Assembly (NCBI GenBank): GCA_963719055.1
Contig: CAVRAU010000021.1
Location: 1 to 64,000, forward strand
From: CAXMQZ01 sp963719055
Lineage (GTDB): Bacteria > Acidobacteriota > Thermoanaerobaculia > Multivoradales > JAHEKO01
DNA length: 64,000 nt
Direction of reading: 5' to 3'
Shown piece after piece: positions 50,908 to 59,903 of this stretch (positions are counted from its first letter, which is position 1; each line of letters opens with the position of its first letter). A program made the translations under genes and the position numbers. A model generated the notes under the pieces. That model saw nothing but the letters and a program-made list of their open reading frames with translations. It did not search any database and was not told where the DNA came from.

Positions 50908-51285
50908 ATGGATCAAGGCGCTTTGGGTCGAGACTACGAGGATGGGGAGATCATCGTTCGTCAGGGCGATGAGGGTGACAGCATGTTCGTCATCCAGGAA
51001 GGCCAGGTCGAAGTCCTGAAGGAGACCGACGGCAAGGAAACCCGGTTGAGAATTGCCAGTGAAGGCGAGTTCATGGGCGAAATGGCCATCTTCGAGCGCG
51101 TCGACCGGTCCGCCACGCTGCGCGCCATGGGCCGGGTTCGCGTGCTGACCATCGACAAGAAGAATTTCTTGCGCCGGGTCCATGAGGATCCATCGCTGGC
51201 TTTTCGGGTCGTCAAGACCATGTCGGGTAGAATTCGCGAACTGAGCGATGAGATTGCCCGGCTGAAGAATGAACCCGGACACTGA
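50908..51285 (+). CDS. Stand-alone cyclic-nucleotide-binding (CNB) domain protein
   Basis: Intact, 125 residues: one CAP-like beta-roll. The start EDGEIIVRQGDEGDSMFVIQ and the phosphate-binding cassette GEFMGEMAIFERVDRSATLR are clear; the Glu and Arg that bind the cyclic phosphate and ribose in family members are kept. There is no HTH, so it is not a Crp-type regulator. The helical C-terminus FRVVKTMSGRIRELSDEIAR may dimerise or contact a partner. Its last 17 bases overlap the FHA-cyclase gene, so production of the nucleotide and its sensor are translationally linked. Likely partner: the FAD enzyme or kinases nearby. That is inference. Confidence 0.9.
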   Translation: MDQGALGRDYEDGEIIVRQGDEGDSMFVIQEGQVEVLKETDGKETRLRIASEGEFMGEMAIFERVDRSATLRAMGRVRVLTIDKKNFLRRVHEDPSLAFRVVKTMSGRIRELSDEIARLKNEPGH

Positions 51286-52273
51286 CAGGATCACCCGTTT
51301 CATTCCCCCGGTCGTCGGTGAGATCACCCCCAAGTCGTTGGTGATGGAGGGTGGACACGAGGACGGCGAGTGCTTCACTTTCTATGAACGCATCGAGCTC
51401 GGCCGTCTGAAGTCCAGCAACCAACGGCCCGGCCACCTGCTTCTCCAGGACGGCACCGTCTCCTCCCGCCATTGCGTGATCACTCAGGATCCCACTGGAC
51501 GATGTTTCATACGGGACGTCAGCCGCAACGGCACTCGTGTGGACGGACGGCGGCTCTCCCCGAATCTGCGCACCGAGATCAAGGTCGGCCAGGTGATCTC
51601 GATCGGCCGGGGTCACCGATTTCGGTTGGATGGTGAGCATCCGGCCGACGAGACCGCCATGTTGGACGATGAACCATCGACCCACGCGCTCTCGACAGTT
51701 ACGATGGTGACGGTCCTCGTCGGTGACATCAGCAACTACACCACCATGGTCCAGGATGCCGAAGCCCATCACCTCCAGCAGTCGGTCAGTCGCGTGTTTC
51801 AGCGCTTGGAGAAAGCGGTTCTCGACCTCGGAGGAACCGTCAAGGAGTTTCAAGGCGACGCCATCTTCGCGTTCTGGGAGGAGGACTATTCGGAGCACCA
51901 TGCGATCGAGGCCTGCCGAGCGGCACTCGAGCTCGACAAACTGGCTCAGACGCTGGCCACCGAGGAAAGTGTCTGGAATGTCGCCGGGCTGCCGCTGGAA
52001 ATGGACTGGGCCCTCGCGACCGGTCCAGTGGCGATGCGTGGCCATGGTGGCGAGCACGCCGTCGGGCTGGCCATGGTCGGCGAGCCGGTGGTCCTGGCCT
52101 TTCGCATCGAGAAACTGGCGTCGGCGGGCACGGGCCACATCATCGTCTGCCCCCGTACCCATGAGATGGCAGAATCGAGCTTCACCTTTCGCAAGCTGGG
52201 TCCGCGGCAGGTCAAGGGACTCGACCGTGACTTCGAGCTCTTCTCCCTGACCGGGGAAATCGGGAACGGATAG
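51269..52273 (+). CDS. FHA domain - class III adenylate/guanylate cyclase
   Basis: Intact, 334 residues. The FHA domain (about 40-130) has LGRLKSSNQRPGHLLLQDGT, SSRHCVI and DVSRNGTRVDG, the phosphothreonine-binding loops. The cyclase domain (about 145-325) shows both metal aspartates (VTVLVGDISNYTTM, KEFQGDAIFAFWEED) and the substrate-lysine position in KEFQGD. At the transition-state position the usual N-x-x-x-R reads VVLAFRIEKLA: Arg is kept but Asn is replaced by Val, so activity could be reduced or altered. Cytoplasmic, no membrane helix. Binding of an autophosphorylated kinase to the FHA domain could control cyclase activity. Confidence 0.92.
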   Translation: MNPDTDRITRFIPPVVGEITPKSLVMEGGHEDGECFTFYERIELGRLKSSNQRPGHLLLQDGTVSSRHCVITQDPTGRCFIRDVSRNGTRVDGRRLSPNLRTEIKVGQVISIGRGHRFRLDGEHPADETAMLDDEPSTHALSTVTMVTVLVGDISNYTTMVQDAEAHHLQQSVSRVFQRLEKAVLDLGGTVKEFQGDAIFAFWEEDYSEHHAIEACRAALELDKLAQTLATEESVWNVAGLPLEMDWALATGPVAMRGHGGEHAVGLAMVGEPVVLAFRIEKLASAGTGHIIVCPRTHEMAESSFTFRKLGPRQVKGLDRDFELFSLTGEIGNG

Positions 52274-52283
52274 GGAACCTCCG

Positions 52284-53022
52284 GTGCTACCCAGAAGATC
52301 TCGCGGAGTCGTCGATGACTTGCGTAACTACTTTTTCCACGAGCCGGAAGTCTCCACCCTGATCGAGTTTCCCACTCGCAAAGATCGCGAGAACTACACT
52401 CAGCGAATCCTCCAACGGCTTGGGATCAGCGTCGATCGCTATTCCATTCTGAATATCCATCAGATCTCCATCCGCGCACCGGTGAGGTTCGTCCACGAAG
52501 AGATGCTGGAATGGAACGGCGACTCTCCCTACTGGCCCAATCACCTGGCTACCGTGGAGAGCATCGATGGGGATCGAAGACACATCAAGATCCGGTTTCT
52601 CGGTCGACTGACGCAGCCGATCTCTCGCTGGATTCGCAGGCCCGAGTTCGGCATCCTTTTCAGGCTCGAGGCGCTCCGTTTTCAGAACAATCCCGATCCC
52701 GACTTCGACAACGCACGATATTTCCTCTACGACTGCAGCGGCGGCTACCCGATCGGTATCTACATTCCAGTACGTTCGCTCACCCGTGGCCTATCAGGGC
52801 GAGCGCGAGGAAACCCAACTCTTCTTCGTGGTCGGATTCAATTTCTACGGTCAACAGAGATGGCCAACTTGGGCCAGCCGGATGTGGGAGAAGGTCCACA
52901 ATCGGGTCACCGCGAATATTCTCAACAGGTTTCAGAAACTCTGCCATGCCGGCTTTCAGGATTTCACCTCTGATTCAGAGGTCGCGATGGCAATGGCCAA
53001 AGGGATCCAGGACCGGGACTAG
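52284..53022 (+). CDS. Conserved-looking protein of unknown function (one frameshift)
   Basis: About 245 residues from GTG 52284, 11 bp after the cyclase stop. Contains DDLRNYFFHEPEVSTLIEFP, ENYTQRILQRLGISVDRYSI, LNIHQISIRAPVRFVHEEML, FLGRLTQPISRWIRRP, ARYFLYDCSGGYPIGIYIPV and, after a frame change near 52780, AYQGEREETQLFFVVGFNFY followed by a helical RMWEKVHNRVTANILNRFQK. The long mixed alpha/beta layout with a final helix is loosely like an SRPBCC (START-like) fold, but I recognise no family. Its place between the cyclase and the zinc-ribbon kinase suggests it belongs to this signalling unit. Confidence 0.7.
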
Positions 53023-53060
53023 CAGCGCTGACAGACCCGGACTCGACACGACTCAAAGCC

Positions 53061-56000
53061 ATGGACTGTCCCTCCTGCGGAACCGACAATCCGAGCTCAG
53101 CGATCTCGTGTCGCGCCTGCGGTCGAGACTTGCCAGGTCAGGCCAGCGGCGATGGCGTCTCCCCCCCGGCCGTTGACCAGGACGCCAGGACCCTCATCTT
53201 CCCCGACGAGCCGGATCTGCCAGGCTTCGGATCGCGCTACGAGGTCAAACGTCTGTTGGGTCAGGGCGGCATGGGCGCCGTCTATCACGCCTGGGATCGA
53301 GAGCTCGACCGGGATATCGCTCTGAAGGAGATCCGGCCTGAGCTTGTCGACCAACCCGACGTCATCGCTCGCTTCAAGACGAGAGATTCAGCTCGCCAGC
53401 GAGATCACCCATCCAAACGTCCTCAGGGTCTATGACCTGAGTGACGCCGAGGGAAAACGCTTCCTCACCATGCAGTATGTCGACGGGATGACGCTTTCAG
53501 CTCACCTACGCCGACGCGGTCTGCCGGAGACTCGAGAGGCGGTCTCCATCTTTCGCCAGCTCTGTGCCGCGCTGGCGGCTGCCCACGAAAAGGGCGTCGT
53601 TCATCGGGACATGAAGCCCGGCAACGTGATGATCAACGCGGACGGTCAGGCATTCGTCATGGACTTCGGTCTGGCCAGATCCCTGGCACTCAGCGGTCTG
53701 ACCCAAACCGGTGCCGTGCTCGGAACTCCCCACTACATGTCCCCGGAGCAGGTTTCGGGCCAGAAAGTAGACGCCCGGACCGATGTCTACGCGCTCGGAG
53801 TGATGCTCTTCCAGATGCTCACAGGCGAGTTGCCCTTCCAGGGTGAATCGACTTTCGAGATCATGATGCAACGGGTCCAGAAAGACCCACCCGCGGCCCA
53901 CGAGCTCAATCCCGAGATCCCGAGCTATCTGGGCAAGATCCTCGAGCGGTGCATGGAGCGGGATCCGTCTCTGAGATACGCCGACGCCGGTGAGATTCTG
54001 GCGGATCTGGACGCGCAGCAGGTCGAAACCAATTTCTTGCACCAGGTCAAGAAGCGTCGCAAGCCTCTTTTGCGTATAGCGGTGGGCGTCCTCCTGGCCT
54101 TGATCGTCGCGGGCGGTTTCTGGCTGGGTCAGCGGAGCCGAGACTCGATCGGATCCGACAGACGGGCTGGCGCCCGGGCTGACCTCTGAGAATGTCGCTA
54201 CCCGAAGCACCCTCTCTGGCGATCGTGCCCTTCGCCAACCGAACCGGCGATGCGGATCTCGACTGGTTTGGAGAGGGCGTCGCCAGACTGGTCATGGACA
54301 ATCTGGCGCAGTCGCGACATGTTCGAGTCGTTTCGATGGATCGAATCCAGAATCTTCTCGACGATCACGGCGGCACCTGTCAGCCGCGACGCTGCCGAGT
54401 CGGGAATCGACCATCTGCTGACGGGCGAGATCATGAAGGGCCCCGAACGGATTGACCGTGACCGCCCGGCTGACCGATACGGCCGAAGGTCGCGAAGTGG
54501 CCTCGAAGCGACTCGACGGCCTCAGCGAGGAGCTTCTGATCCAAGGCTCCGACGACCTGGCCCAAGCGACACGGTCGGGTCTGGGGATTCCCCCAACCGA
54601 GTCGGTGGATGTCTACGCCGCCGACTTCGCCAGCCGCAATCGAGAAGCGTACAACCTGTACATCGAAGCTCTGGGTCACTGGGCCGACTATCGATACGAA
54701 GAGTCCGAGGTGTTGCTGGATCGGGCTCTCGAGATGGCACCCGATTTCACCATGGCTCGCTACCGCCTGGCCATGGTCAAGGCCGACACGAGCCGCACGG
54801 ACGAAGCCCAAGCCGACATCGAGGTGGCGATGCGGGAGGCGTCCAGGCTCCCGCAACGAGAAGGCCTTTACATCCAGGCGGCGGAGGCCTACATCGGCCG
54901 CCGACTGGATGACGCCATCGCGGCCTATCAGAGCCTTCTCGACCTCTACCCCTACGAGACCGAGGCCCGTCACCTCCTGGCTCAAATCCTCGACCTTCTA
55001 GGGCGCTATGAAGAGGAGCAGGAGCACCTGGACATCCTGTCGCGCCTCGTGCCTGACGATCCCACGGTCTGGAGCATGCAAGGCAATCTGGCCCTTCATC
55101 GGCAGGATTTCAGCAAAGCGATTCAGGACTTTCAACGCTACATCGAGCTGCTACCCGACAGCCCCAACGGCGTTCATCTCCTGGGCGACGCCTACCGGGG
55201 TCAGGGCGAGCTGGATCTGGCGGCCGAACAATACATCGCGGCACTCGACCTCGACCCCGACTTCCACTACTCCGCCACCAGCTTGGCCGTCGTGGAGTTT
55301 CTTCAGGCAAAGCCACAGGAGGCCGAGTCGCGATTGCGAGCGTTGGCCGCTAACGGCACAGCGCCCCATCGCAACAGAATCGATGCGGGCTTCGAGCTGG
55401 CAGCCATACTCCGCAGCCAGGAACGATTTCGTGAGGCAGCTGCGGTCTTGTCTTCCATGGCTCAGCCCATTGCTGAAGAACAGATCCGCGAGGCCATGTC
55501 CCTGGCCGTTCAGGGAATGTCCTGGATGGAGATCAAAGACCTGTCCAAGGCGCGGGATCTCATCGAGGAAGCCATTGAGAAGTCGCCGGGGGTGCCGACC
55601 CGCTACCTCTTCGCGCGAGGACTTCTGGAGTTGGCAGAAGATGACCTCGAACAGGTGCTGCGAACAGCCGACCAGATCCTCGAGAGCGCCCTCCCCCCCG
55701 ACAACCCCGACCGCACCGAGGACAAGGTAGCGGCGTACTTGAAGGGGCTGGTTCACCTATCACGAGAGCAGATCGAGACTGCGATCGAGGAGCTCAACCG
55801 GGCGATCTCCCTAGACGGCTACGAGTACGCCATCTATCGAGTCGCACTCGCAAGAGCCCTGCTGATGGCGGACCGGCATATGGAGGCCATGGCCGCCGCA
55901 CGGCAGGCTGCGGATCAGATCGACCACTCCGATCCCCGCCTCGATCTGCAGCTGGATCGCCTCCGCGCCAAGCTCGTCCTCGCCCAGGTGCAAGAGGCGA

Positions 56001-56119
56001 TGGACCGGCCCGAGGCGGCAGCCGAGTTGGCCAACGAGCTTCTGGAGACCTGGAGCCAAAGCGACCCGGGCCTTCCCGATATCGAGAAGGCCCGCGATCT
56101 CTTGCCGGCGCCGGAGTAG
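53061..56119 (+). CDS. K8: zinc-ribbon Ser/Thr kinase with membrane helix and TPR tail (four frameshifts)
   Basis: About 1015 residues rebuilt. N-terminal zinc ribbon: Cys3, Cys6, Cys17 and Cys20 (CPSCG, CRACG). Kinase from about residue 57: GQGGMGAVYHA, IALKEIRPE, then after a frame change near 53375 REIQLASEITHPNVLRVYDL, HRDMKPGNVM, DFGLAR, SPEQVSGQ. Membrane helix: IAVGVLLALIVAGGFWLGQ. Further changes near 54190, 54370 and 54455 lead through LAIVPFANRTGDADLDWFGE and MTVTARLTDTAEGREVASK into about 15 TPR-like repeats running to LLPAPE. The TPR part is a single open frame of 555 codons. Layout parallels K7 with an added ribbon, which may bind partners or metal in the cytoplasm. Confidence 0.87.
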
Positions 56120-56147
56120 TCCCTACACCGTCGTCCGAGTCTTCGTA

Positions 56148-57533
56148 CTAACGTGGTGGTCCCACCAGGCCACCCGCTCCTCCCGGCAAGGTGGGCAACA
56201 GAATATTGCCATCGCCATCGAGGTCATTGCTGTACAGGAACTCCAAGCCGAAGTGGAACTCAGTGAACTGCAGGACGGCCTCACGGGACAGAACCGGGTC
56301 GCCGCGGTTCCAATCCCAGCTGCCCGCCACCATCAGCTCATAGTCCTCTGAATCGCAGAATCCGTTGCCATTCAGATCTTCGATGAGCTCCACACCCGCA
56401 CCTTGCTCATCTACCTGAATCACAAAGGCCCGCAGGGTGATCAGGAAATCGGAAGTGAATTGCGAGTACGTCCCGATACGGCCCTGCCAGCATTCCGGCT
56501 CGAGGCCGTCGATGACGACAAGGGTGTCATCATGCAGGCCGTCCCCTTCATAGTCGCAGGACGCCACGCTGGAACCGTCCCAATACTGATCATCCGCATC
56601 CGACAAGGCCACCGGAGTCAACACCCGGGGAACCAGCATCTGCGCGGTGACGTGGCTCTTGTAGGCGGCGTCCGACAAGACATGGCCAACCGAAGTGACG
56701 AATCCCGCCAGATTGCGGCAGACCAGAGGACTTGTTCTCACCGGGCGTTCGAGGACCGGATCATTCTCGGTGACAATGCCCACCCCGGCATCGGCAACGA
56801 TGACGAGTCCCGGCAGCCTCGGGCTGTACCCGAATCCATACCCATCGTCGGCGGTTCCCAGGCTCGGACCCACGGCCAGGGTTCTGGGTGCGGCCGAGCA
56901 CGGGCAGGGCTCATTTCCATCTGGATCCAGCGAGCAATTTCCGTCGTCCTCTCCCACGGTGTCTTCGTAGGTACATCGGTGTACCGTGATCTCGGGGCGT
57001 GCTTCACATGGGGTACACGTTTCATCCGCCTCGTCACACTGATTGGAGCAACTTGCCGGCACTGTCATTCCGGCTCCGAAAGGCACAACAGTCTCGTCGA
57101 TGGGCCACCAGGTCGACGGGTCAGAATAGTCCGGATCAGGCAGCGTGCACCCTTCCCATGCCGTCGGATTGGCCATCGCGTCCCAGGACGGGCATAGATC
57201 AGCACCAAACGCGAATTCGTCCTGGCCGAACACCCAGGCGTAGTAGCTGTGGCTGCCCCAGCGGATAAAGCCGCCAAACCCGGGATAGGGTTGGGAGGCA
57301 TCCGGCGTACCGTAACCGAGGAAGTCCTTCCTCGGCGTCAGCATAATGGTCAGTGGCCAGCCCGCGGCCGTGACCATGGGTTTGTCCTCGGGGTCATCGG
57401 AGAACGGACTACCCTGCCAACCGATGCCGGTGATTCGGATTCCTACTTCGTGCTGCGGCCAGTGCCAAGCGACAGCACTGCTCGCCGTCAGCACGATCGC
57501 GAGCAACATGCCGACAACCACGCTTTTTCTCAT
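56148..57533 (-). CDS. Secreted Cys- and Asp-rich protein of unknown function
   Basis: Intact, 461 residues from ATG 57533 (GGAGGAGACTCG upstream). Signal peptide: VVVGMLLAIVLTASSAVAW. The mature protein has many aromatic residues, at least 14 Cys including CSNQCDEADETCTPC and CPCSAAP, and Ca-binding-like loops DLNGNGFCDSEDYELM and NDLDGDGN near the end, similar to dockerin or thrombospondin-3 calcium loops. It stops at GGLVGPPR. No enzyme signature seen. Its strand is opposite to the flanking signalling genes; it splits the cluster into two blocks. A calcium-stabilised extracellular protein is the most that can be said. Confidence 0.72.
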   Translation of the reverse strand: MRKSVVVGMLLAIVLTASSAVAWHWPQHEVGIRITGIGWQGSPFSDDPEDKPMVTAAGWPLTIMLTPRKDFLGYGTPDASQPYPGFGGFIRWGSHSYYAWVFGQDEFAFGADLCPSWDAMANPTAWEGCTLPDPDYSDPSTWWPIDETVVPFGAGMTVPASCSNQCDEADETCTPCEARPEITVHRCTYEDTVGEDDGNCSLDPDGNEPCPCSAAPRTLAVGPSLGTADDGYGFGYSPRLPGLVIVADAGVGIVTENDPVLERPVRTSPLVCRNLAGFVTSVGHVLSDAAYKSHVTAQMLVPRVLTPVALSDADDQYWDGSSVASCDYEGDGLHDDTLVVIDGLEPECWQGRIGTYSQFTSDFLITLRAFVIQVDEQGAGVELIEDLNGNGFCDSEDYELMVAGSWDWNRGDPVLSREAVLQFTEFHFGLEFLYSNDLDGDGNILLPTLPGGAGGLVGPPR

Positions 57534-57856
57534 CGAGTCTCCTCCTCCCAGGTCATTTGTAAAAGTTCGACCCTTCGATAGCTGGGCGACCCTGGTCGCT
57601 TCGTGACGAACGGTCCGTCGCGAGGCAAACGAGGACCCTGAGCTTTGCGTCACCGGCTTTAACCGGCTTTGCCCTTATCGGGGCCCCCTGTGAATACCAT
57701 CGGTGGCGCACTTGGGCCATACCCACGCGGGCAGGAGTTGGCCACCTCGTCGGGTGGGCAAGTTATCGTCGGCCAGCTATTCAATCCCCTCCCTTCTTTC
57801 CCAAGTGAACCAGATAACTGCAATGATGCGGCGATCTGTCCGAATATAGATGGCGT
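57534..57856. other. Divergent intergenic region between secreted protein and K9
   Basis: 323 bp. Contains a direct repeat CCGGCTTT near 57653-57668 and, close to K9, TATAGA at 57845-57850, seven bases before the K9 start codon; no ribosome site is seen there. The rest is GC-rich without a convincing gene or RNA. It presumably holds the promoters of both flanking genes. Confidence 0.4.
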
Positions 57857-59353
57857 ATGTCTGCGGAGTCTGCAAATCGCCGGGATTCGAGCGCGGGAGA
57901 TACCGTCCGGTTGTCCGCCATCGAGATGGCGGAGAGTCCGGCATCCATTGCCCGCTACAAGATCCTCTCTGAGCTTGGCCGGGGCGCCATGGCCCGCGTC
58001 TATCTGGCCCTCGACCCCAACATCCATCGCAAGGTTGCCCTGAAGGTCCTCGAGCCCCGCGGTCTGGTGACCGCTATCGACATGGACGAGATGCGGACAC
58101 GGTTCCTCCTCGAGGCGCGGGCAGCCGGGAATCTGCGTCACCCCGCGGCCGTGGCCATCTACGATGCCGATCACGATCCCGACACCGGTCTTTCCTTTAT
58201 CGCCATGGAGTGGGTCGACGGCCAGAGCCTCGATCACCTCCTCGAGCAAGAAGCTCCACTATCGACGGATCAGGCCATCGCCATCATTTGCCAGATCGCG
58301 GGCGCCCTGGACGCCGCCCACCACCAGGGCCTGATCCACCGGGACGTCAAACCGGCCAATATCCTGCTCGACAGTCAGGGAGACGCCAAGCTGTCCGATT
58401 TCGGCATCGCCAAAGCGGAGTCCCTGGAGCTCACCTCGACCGGGCAGGTCCTCGGCACACCCTTCTATATGTCACCCGAGCAGATCCGGGACGAAGATCT
58501 CGATGGCCGATCGGATCTCTTCTCTCTCGGTGTCGTGCTCTATCAGAGTCTGACGGGTCAGCAGCCGTTTCAAGCGGCATCCCTGCCGGCGTTGACTCAC
58601 AAGATCTTGCACGTCGATCCAGTGCCACCCCAATCCCTCAACCCGAGTATCCCGCGATCCTTGGCTGCGGCCATGCTCAAGGCCCTGGACAAGGATCCCA
58701 ACGAGCGCTTCTGGACGGGCGCCGAGATGGCAAAGGCCCTGGGTTCGGAGATCCCGCCGCTCGATGAGACAGCCCATCTTTCGCACCCTTCCATCCACGC
58801 TTTCAAGAAACAGGCTGAAGGAACGGACGCGAACAAGAGTCACGGGAGGCGAGGCCTCCTCGGAGCTCTCATCTTGATCGTCGTGCTGGTCGCGGTGGGC
58901 ACGGCGGTCTGGAAGAGCGACCCGACCACGGTGGCACCTCCACCGGAAGTCTCGGCCACCATCCCTGCGCCCAGGTCGGACACCATCACACCGGACGCGA
59001 TATCCAGTGCCGGCTCGCCCTCGAACGCTACGCCTGTCATGGGTTCCACTCTACAGATCTCCTACACCAATCGACTCAAGGCCGCCACGCTGGATGTCTG
59101 GGTCGATGGCGAGCCCGTGTTGACCACTTCTGTGTACGGGGCCCGAGGACTCTTCAAGCGAGCCGTGGGCCGCACGATTCTGGAATCGATCCCTGTATCC
59201 ACAGGACATCACGACGTCAAAGTGAGCGTTCGTGGCACCGCTGGCAAGATCGAGGCGTCGAATCGGACCGGCAACACCTTCGAAGCCGGACAAACCCGGC
59301 GGCTACGAGTCGAGCTCATACCGCCCAGTTATCTCAAACTGGCATGGAAGTGA
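57857..59353 (+). CDS. K9: transmembrane Ser/Thr kinase with short C-terminal beta domain
   Basis: Intact, 498 residues. The glycine loop is GRGAMARVYLA, with Ala replacing the third Gly of the usual GxGxMG; other motifs are complete (VALKVLEP, HRDVKPANILL, DFGIAK, FYMSPEQIRDE, ALDKDPNERF). Membrane helix: LLGALILIVVLVAVGTAVW (about 336-354). A Pro/Ser/Thr linker leads to a domain of about 100 residues (LQISYTNRLKAATLDVWVDG, IPVSTGHHDVKVSVRG, TRRLRVELIPPSYLKLAWK), which resembles a PEGA- or Ig-like beta fold. Unlike the other kinases it has no TPR or propeller. First gene of a tight run with two FHA proteins. Confidence 0.93.
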   Translation: MSAESANRRDSSAGDTVRLSAIEMAESPASIARYKILSELGRGAMARVYLALDPNIHRKVALKVLEPRGLVTAIDMDEMRTRFLLEARAAGNLRHPAAVAIYDADHDPDTGLSFIAMEWVDGQSLDHLLEQEAPLSTDQAIAIICQIAGALDAAHHQGLIHRDVKPANILLDSQGDAKLSDFGIAKAESLELTSTGQVLGTPFYMSPEQIRDEDLDGRSDLFSLGVVLYQSLTGQQPFQAASLPALTHKILHVDPVPPQSLNPSIPRSLAAAMLKALDKDPNERFWTGAEMAKALGSEIPPLDETAHLSHPSIHAFKKQAEGTDANKSHGRRGLLGALILIVVLVAVGTAVWKSDPTTVAPPPEVSATIPAPRSDTITPDAISSAGSPSNATPVMGSTLQISYTNRLKAATLDVWVDGEPVLTTSVYGARGLFKRAVGRTILESIPVSTGHHDVKVSVRGTAGKIEASNRTGNTFEAGQTRRLRVELIPPSYLKLAWK

Positions 59354-59361
59354 GGAAGGCA

Positions 59362-59871
59362 ATGACTGAGATCGGATGCCCTGAATGTGGACAACCTGTC
59401 GAGATCCCCGACGGTGTGGATTCGATGCCTGAAAAGGGTGCCTGCACCCACTGTGGTCACGAATTCTTCATTTCCGAGGCCATGGACCTGGGAGCCGAGA
59501 CGGCAGTGCTGCACAAAGAACCGCCTAAACGGGGAGCCATGCTCGACATCGCCCTGGTGGGCCACCTGCGAGTCACCGGTTCCATGAGCCTCGAAGCCCC
59601 CTCCGCCTTGCGCCCCGGCAAGACCATCGTGGGCCGGGAGGATGCCGACATCGTGGCCACCGACAAGACTCTCTCGGCTCACCACTTCGAGATCGAGAAC
59701 CGCGACAGCGAATTCTATATCCGAGATCTGGATAGCACCAACGGCACCAGGGTCAACGGCCAGCTCTTGTCGGCCCCGGTGAAGCTCGAAAACGGCGCTC
59801 GCATCGAGGCGGGCGAGACCACCTTCGTGTTTCGCACTCTCGAAACCATTCCCTGGAGCCAGCCCGAATAG
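59362..59871 (+). CDS. Zinc ribbon - FHA domain adaptor
   Basis: Intact, 169 residues from ATG 59362 (GAGGAAGGC upstream), 8 bp after the K9 stop. Zinc ribbon: Cys6, Cys9, Cys28 and Cys31 (CPEC, CTHC). FHA domain (about 75-165): TIVGREDADIVATDKTLSAH, the S..H pair, and DLDSTNGTRVNGQLL, which together read phosphothreonine. It has no enzymatic domain and is likely an adaptor that docks on autophosphorylated K9 or a neighbouring kinase. The ribbon recalls that of K8 and could mediate binding between components. Confidence 0.92.
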   Translation: MTEIGCPECGQPVEIPDGVDSMPEKGACTHCGHEFFISEAMDLGAETAVLHKEPPKRGAMLDIALVGHLRVTGSMSLEAPSALRPGKTIVGREDADIVATDKTLSAHHFEIENRDSEFYIRDLDSTNGTRVNGQLLSAPVKLENGARIEAGETTFVFRTLETIPWSQPE

Positions 59872-59903
59872 ATTGGCAGCCTGCGCACCGATAGAATCGA
59901 ATC

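Noticed and set aside
57669..58043. Rightward 124-codon frame upstream of and overlapping K9
   Set aside because: It reads into the K9 kinase coding region in the wrong frame and has no recognisable domain or ribosome site.
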